A DNA stretch of 64,000 bases from Atrichornis clamosus (Eukaryota; Chordata; Aves; Passeriformes; Menuridae). Below are positions 61,131 to 64,000 of this stretch, one piece after another (the first letter of the stretch is position 1; each line of letters opens with the position of its first letter). The notes under the pieces are model-generated. The model was not told where the DNA came from and ran no database searches. It was given only the letters and a program-made list of their open reading frames with translations. The stretch spans positions 1-64,000 of the forward strand of contig WBMZ01003507.1 of assembly GCA_013400975.1 (NCBI GenBank). The letters are read 5' to 3'. The position numbers and the translations under genes were made by a program.

Positions 61131-64000
61131 AGTGATTTGGTGACACCACAAGCTCTTTAGCAAGGAGCTTCACATGCCTACTAACACCGCTGTTTGTCTC
61201 GAACACAGTTGCTACAGTTTTTAATGACATAATGTTATTTTCTGTCTATTCCCTTCCTAAAAGTTTGTTTTCTTTATTATTTGCTCTTCTGGTAGCTATA
61301 GAGTACTGAGCTGATATGTTCATGATATTCAAGTGTGCTCTGAATTTTGGCACACTTTTAGTACACTATACCACTTCAGAAGTGAACAGTCTGCCTTCCT
61401 AACCTGGTTACCAGTTGCATCATTGTAGCTTTTAAGGGACCAAATGCTTCTACACCTGTGTAGCCCTGCCTGCACTGGAGGCTGTTCTGATTGAATCACA
61501 CGTTAGTAACCTGTTCCAAACTGAAACACTTAGCAAGGCACAAGGCAGTACAGAGACCAGCCAAAACCAAACTATCATTTTACTGCCTAGAAACACCAGC
61601 TTGAATCAACCAGCACTGCTTCATCCCAGCCTGCGTGTTCCAGGCTGCTGACATAAAAACCACTCCCTGACTTCTCTGTTAATACTCAGTGCTTTTGTTT
61701 ACCTCCAAAAGAGCTTGTGTGCGGTACTCAGACTCTCACCTCAAATGAAGAGTTTTTAAACTATCGGGCATTGAAAGTTGAGAAACAGTTTTTCCCTCAG
61801 GTTTCCATGGTTACCGTATCTCCAAAGTGTAGTTCAAGTCACTTATGTCAATTTGCTCCAAGTAGCTTCCCAAGCTGTTGCCAAGGTATCATCCCCCTTT
61901 GGATTAGTAAGGACATGGCAAGAACAGCCACTGGAACCCTAAGTCTTCCCTGCAGAGTTCCCAGGTAGCACCCCAGGGGTGGCTGAGATGTTCCCTGAGC
62001 AGGCCCTGCAGTGGGGTGGCCTTTCTTCCTCTGGGTGTGAACAGTGATGGCTCTTGCCAATGAGTTCAACACATGGGCTTTTGCAGATCTTATGTCAGGT
62101 GTTAAAGGCTCAGACCTGGCCTGGTGGGAGGCCATGAGATTTTGTCTACAGCTGAATCAGCTTTCAGCTAAGATGTATTTACTGATGAATTTATAAACCT
62201 GACATTTTTCAAGAGAAGCATAAAGCCATGGACTGCACCTCATGCCCAGGCCAGTGATGCCCAGGGCTTTATTCATCATGCTCACAGGCCTTCAGGCATC
62301 AGCAAATCCAATGCTAAGCTCCAGAGAGCCTGACAGACTAGAGCCAAGGAAAACCCACTTTAAAAGCAGCATAAAGAAACGCGAGAAACACGGCAGCTTG
62401 TAAAATGCACGTCTTTAAATACACTTGGCAGATAGAATAATAAGTGAAGACACAATAACTATATATAAAAAAGTCCTTAGAACAGCTGAAATAACAGGTC
62501 TAACATTTTTTAGCTGCCAATTCAGATAATCTGGCAGTAACAGAAATCACCAAGGAGACAGCTGGAGCCCACGGGACCCGAGCCTGTGGGGCAGAGGTGC
62601 AGAAGGCAGGGCACCAAAGGCCAGAGCTTACAGGAACCAGTCAGCGCAAATAAAACGCGGGCAGCAGGGCACCACGGTTCAACGTCCGCAACATGTCTGG
62701 GGCTCCATCAGGAGATGGAAAGCAAGAGCTTTGACAGATCAGTCTTCAAGATCTAAACACTGATGCTCAAGAAGGCGAAAATTCTGTTACATATCCAGGG
62801 CTACATTATGCCACCCCATTCCTCCCAGAACAGCGTGTCCCTTCTGGGAACGGAGGGGCACTATCCAAGTCCATTTCCATATGAAGAACAATCATCCACA
62901 ATCAGACCAGACGTTCCTAAAGTGAGATGTAATTTAAAGTTTCTCAGATTCAAGATGAAAGGCTGATTGCCAAGATGCTGTCTGCTGAAAACAAGCCCTG
63001 CACAAGCATTTCAAAGTCTAGAGGCTGCGACAGTCTTTATTCATTTGTAAGGATCATGGCTTAAGGAATTAATTCAACTGAAGGATGGTACATCACCAAA
63101 GAAGAAATACAGGGAGGTGAAAACCACCACAATTAATAAACACAGAAAATAATGTGACATTTACTTCTTTGAAGCACTTTACTAAACTCAATTTAAAATG
63201 TTTGCTGTTCAGTCTAGCTATGTTTATCTACAAACATATAAAATGACATTATATATCCCTTCTGGTGGATAAAATGGCAAATAGTTAAGAGCATGCAAAA
63301 ATAATCAGGGCAGCAAGCGGAAAAAAAGCTCTTTTCTACTAGAATTTACACATGGAACCTAGAAAGAGAGACTAATTGCTCCCTGGGACCCTGTGATTAG
63401 CTAAATCTGACTTGCAAACAGCTGCAAGATCACAGTATCAAGGAGTGGGTACCTCTGTTTTCTGTCTCACTGGCTGCTTGAGACACATTTTTCCCCTGAT
63501 TTGAGCTGATTGGGCCTCTCATTTACCAATTAGGGGATGAGACTGAACAGGGAGGAACGGAGGATGATTAAAAATCTGCTCTTTGCTATTTCTAAACAAC
63601 TGTGGGCCATTCTCTTCCAAATTAAATCTGGCTTCTGGCTGGCAAGCTAACTGGCAAATGAAATCTCATTCCCCGAGTGCCAGAGCACATCAGCTGTACG
63701 TGTGCCATTTGTGGTCCATCTGCAGGAGACGTGACATGCCAGCTGATTTCGGGAGGGCTGGGAAGGGGATGCTGCACCACAACCACCATGTCACCGAGCT
63801 TTCCTGTTCTTCCCACCCCAGTAAGTTAGGTCTGGGAATCCTGTGAGGCTGTGCTTTAAAACTTGGGCAATTCACACCATTTCCAAATATCAGCGTTTGT
63901 CAGCAGGTCTGGTTAGTAAAGTGACACTATTTAAATGGAAAGATAGTGGCAATGAAAGCTTTTCATTCTTTAAAGTCATTATAGTGCAATTTAGGAGTTG
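61131..64000. other. Gene-free noncoding sequence
   Basis: No recognised gene, RNA or repeat family. The first 20 bases may be a primer-binding-site remnant of the LTR-like element. The last 450 bases (63560-64000) are repeat-poor, with GC-richer and AT-rich parts alternating, and could be part of a regulatory element cut by the window edge. Confidence 0.5.

Noticed and set aside
1..64000. CRISPR arrays, operons, insertion sequences or phage genes
   Set aside because: No regularly spaced repeats, no dense coding, and the retroelements present are of avian type.

Overview
The window reads as vertebrate, specifically bird, nuclear DNA. CR1 LINE 3' ends carry the avian tail (the ATTCTGTG octamer) and occur at about 9236, 21305, 37103 and 50640. 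A tRNA-Ile-headed SINE with a CR1-like tail at 52151-52290 matches TguSINE1 as I know it, a family described from passerine birds, so a songbird is the best guess. There is no operon structure, no long ORF with a recognisable domain, and long AT-rich noncoding stretches. All of this fits a gene desert or a very large intron. I found no host protein-coding gene I can name.

Layout. 1-9131 is unique noncoding DNA with a 13-G run at 6535-6547 and a small hairpin at 5505-5533. A poly-A run (9132-9151) and a short minus-strand CR1 end (9236-9300) follow. 9301-15654 is noncoding and holds a short hairpin and a G-tract cluster. A CpG-rich block that meets CpG-island criteria by hand count lies at about 15655-16095, and a second GC-rich block at about 18885-19250. 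19251-34667 holds a plus-strand CR1 end, an unassigned 77-residue ORF (23475-23708) and two weak exon-like intervals. A 77-bp inverted repeat with a 289-bp spacer spans 34668-35110. A CR1 end whose tail has expanded into a 24-bp minisatellite is at 37103-37322. 37323-50570 is noncoding, with a 23-bp TAATTA-type palindrome at 44817-44839 and AT-rich blocks that look like candidate conserved elements. The longest CR1 copy (about 50640-51720) keeps reverse-transcriptase motifs with stop codons and contains a 51-N assembly gap. The SINE follows at 52151-52290. An LTR-like element with a TATA box and a poly-A signal sits at about 60814-61130. The rest, to 64000, is noncoding.

No genes here can be said to work together. 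The content is retroelement relics of different ages in unique sequence, with two GC-rich blocks as the only promoter-like candidates. The best structural oddity is the inverted repeat at 34668-35110. Conservation, transcription and copy number could not be tested from one sequence, so exon and regulatory suggestions carry low confidence.
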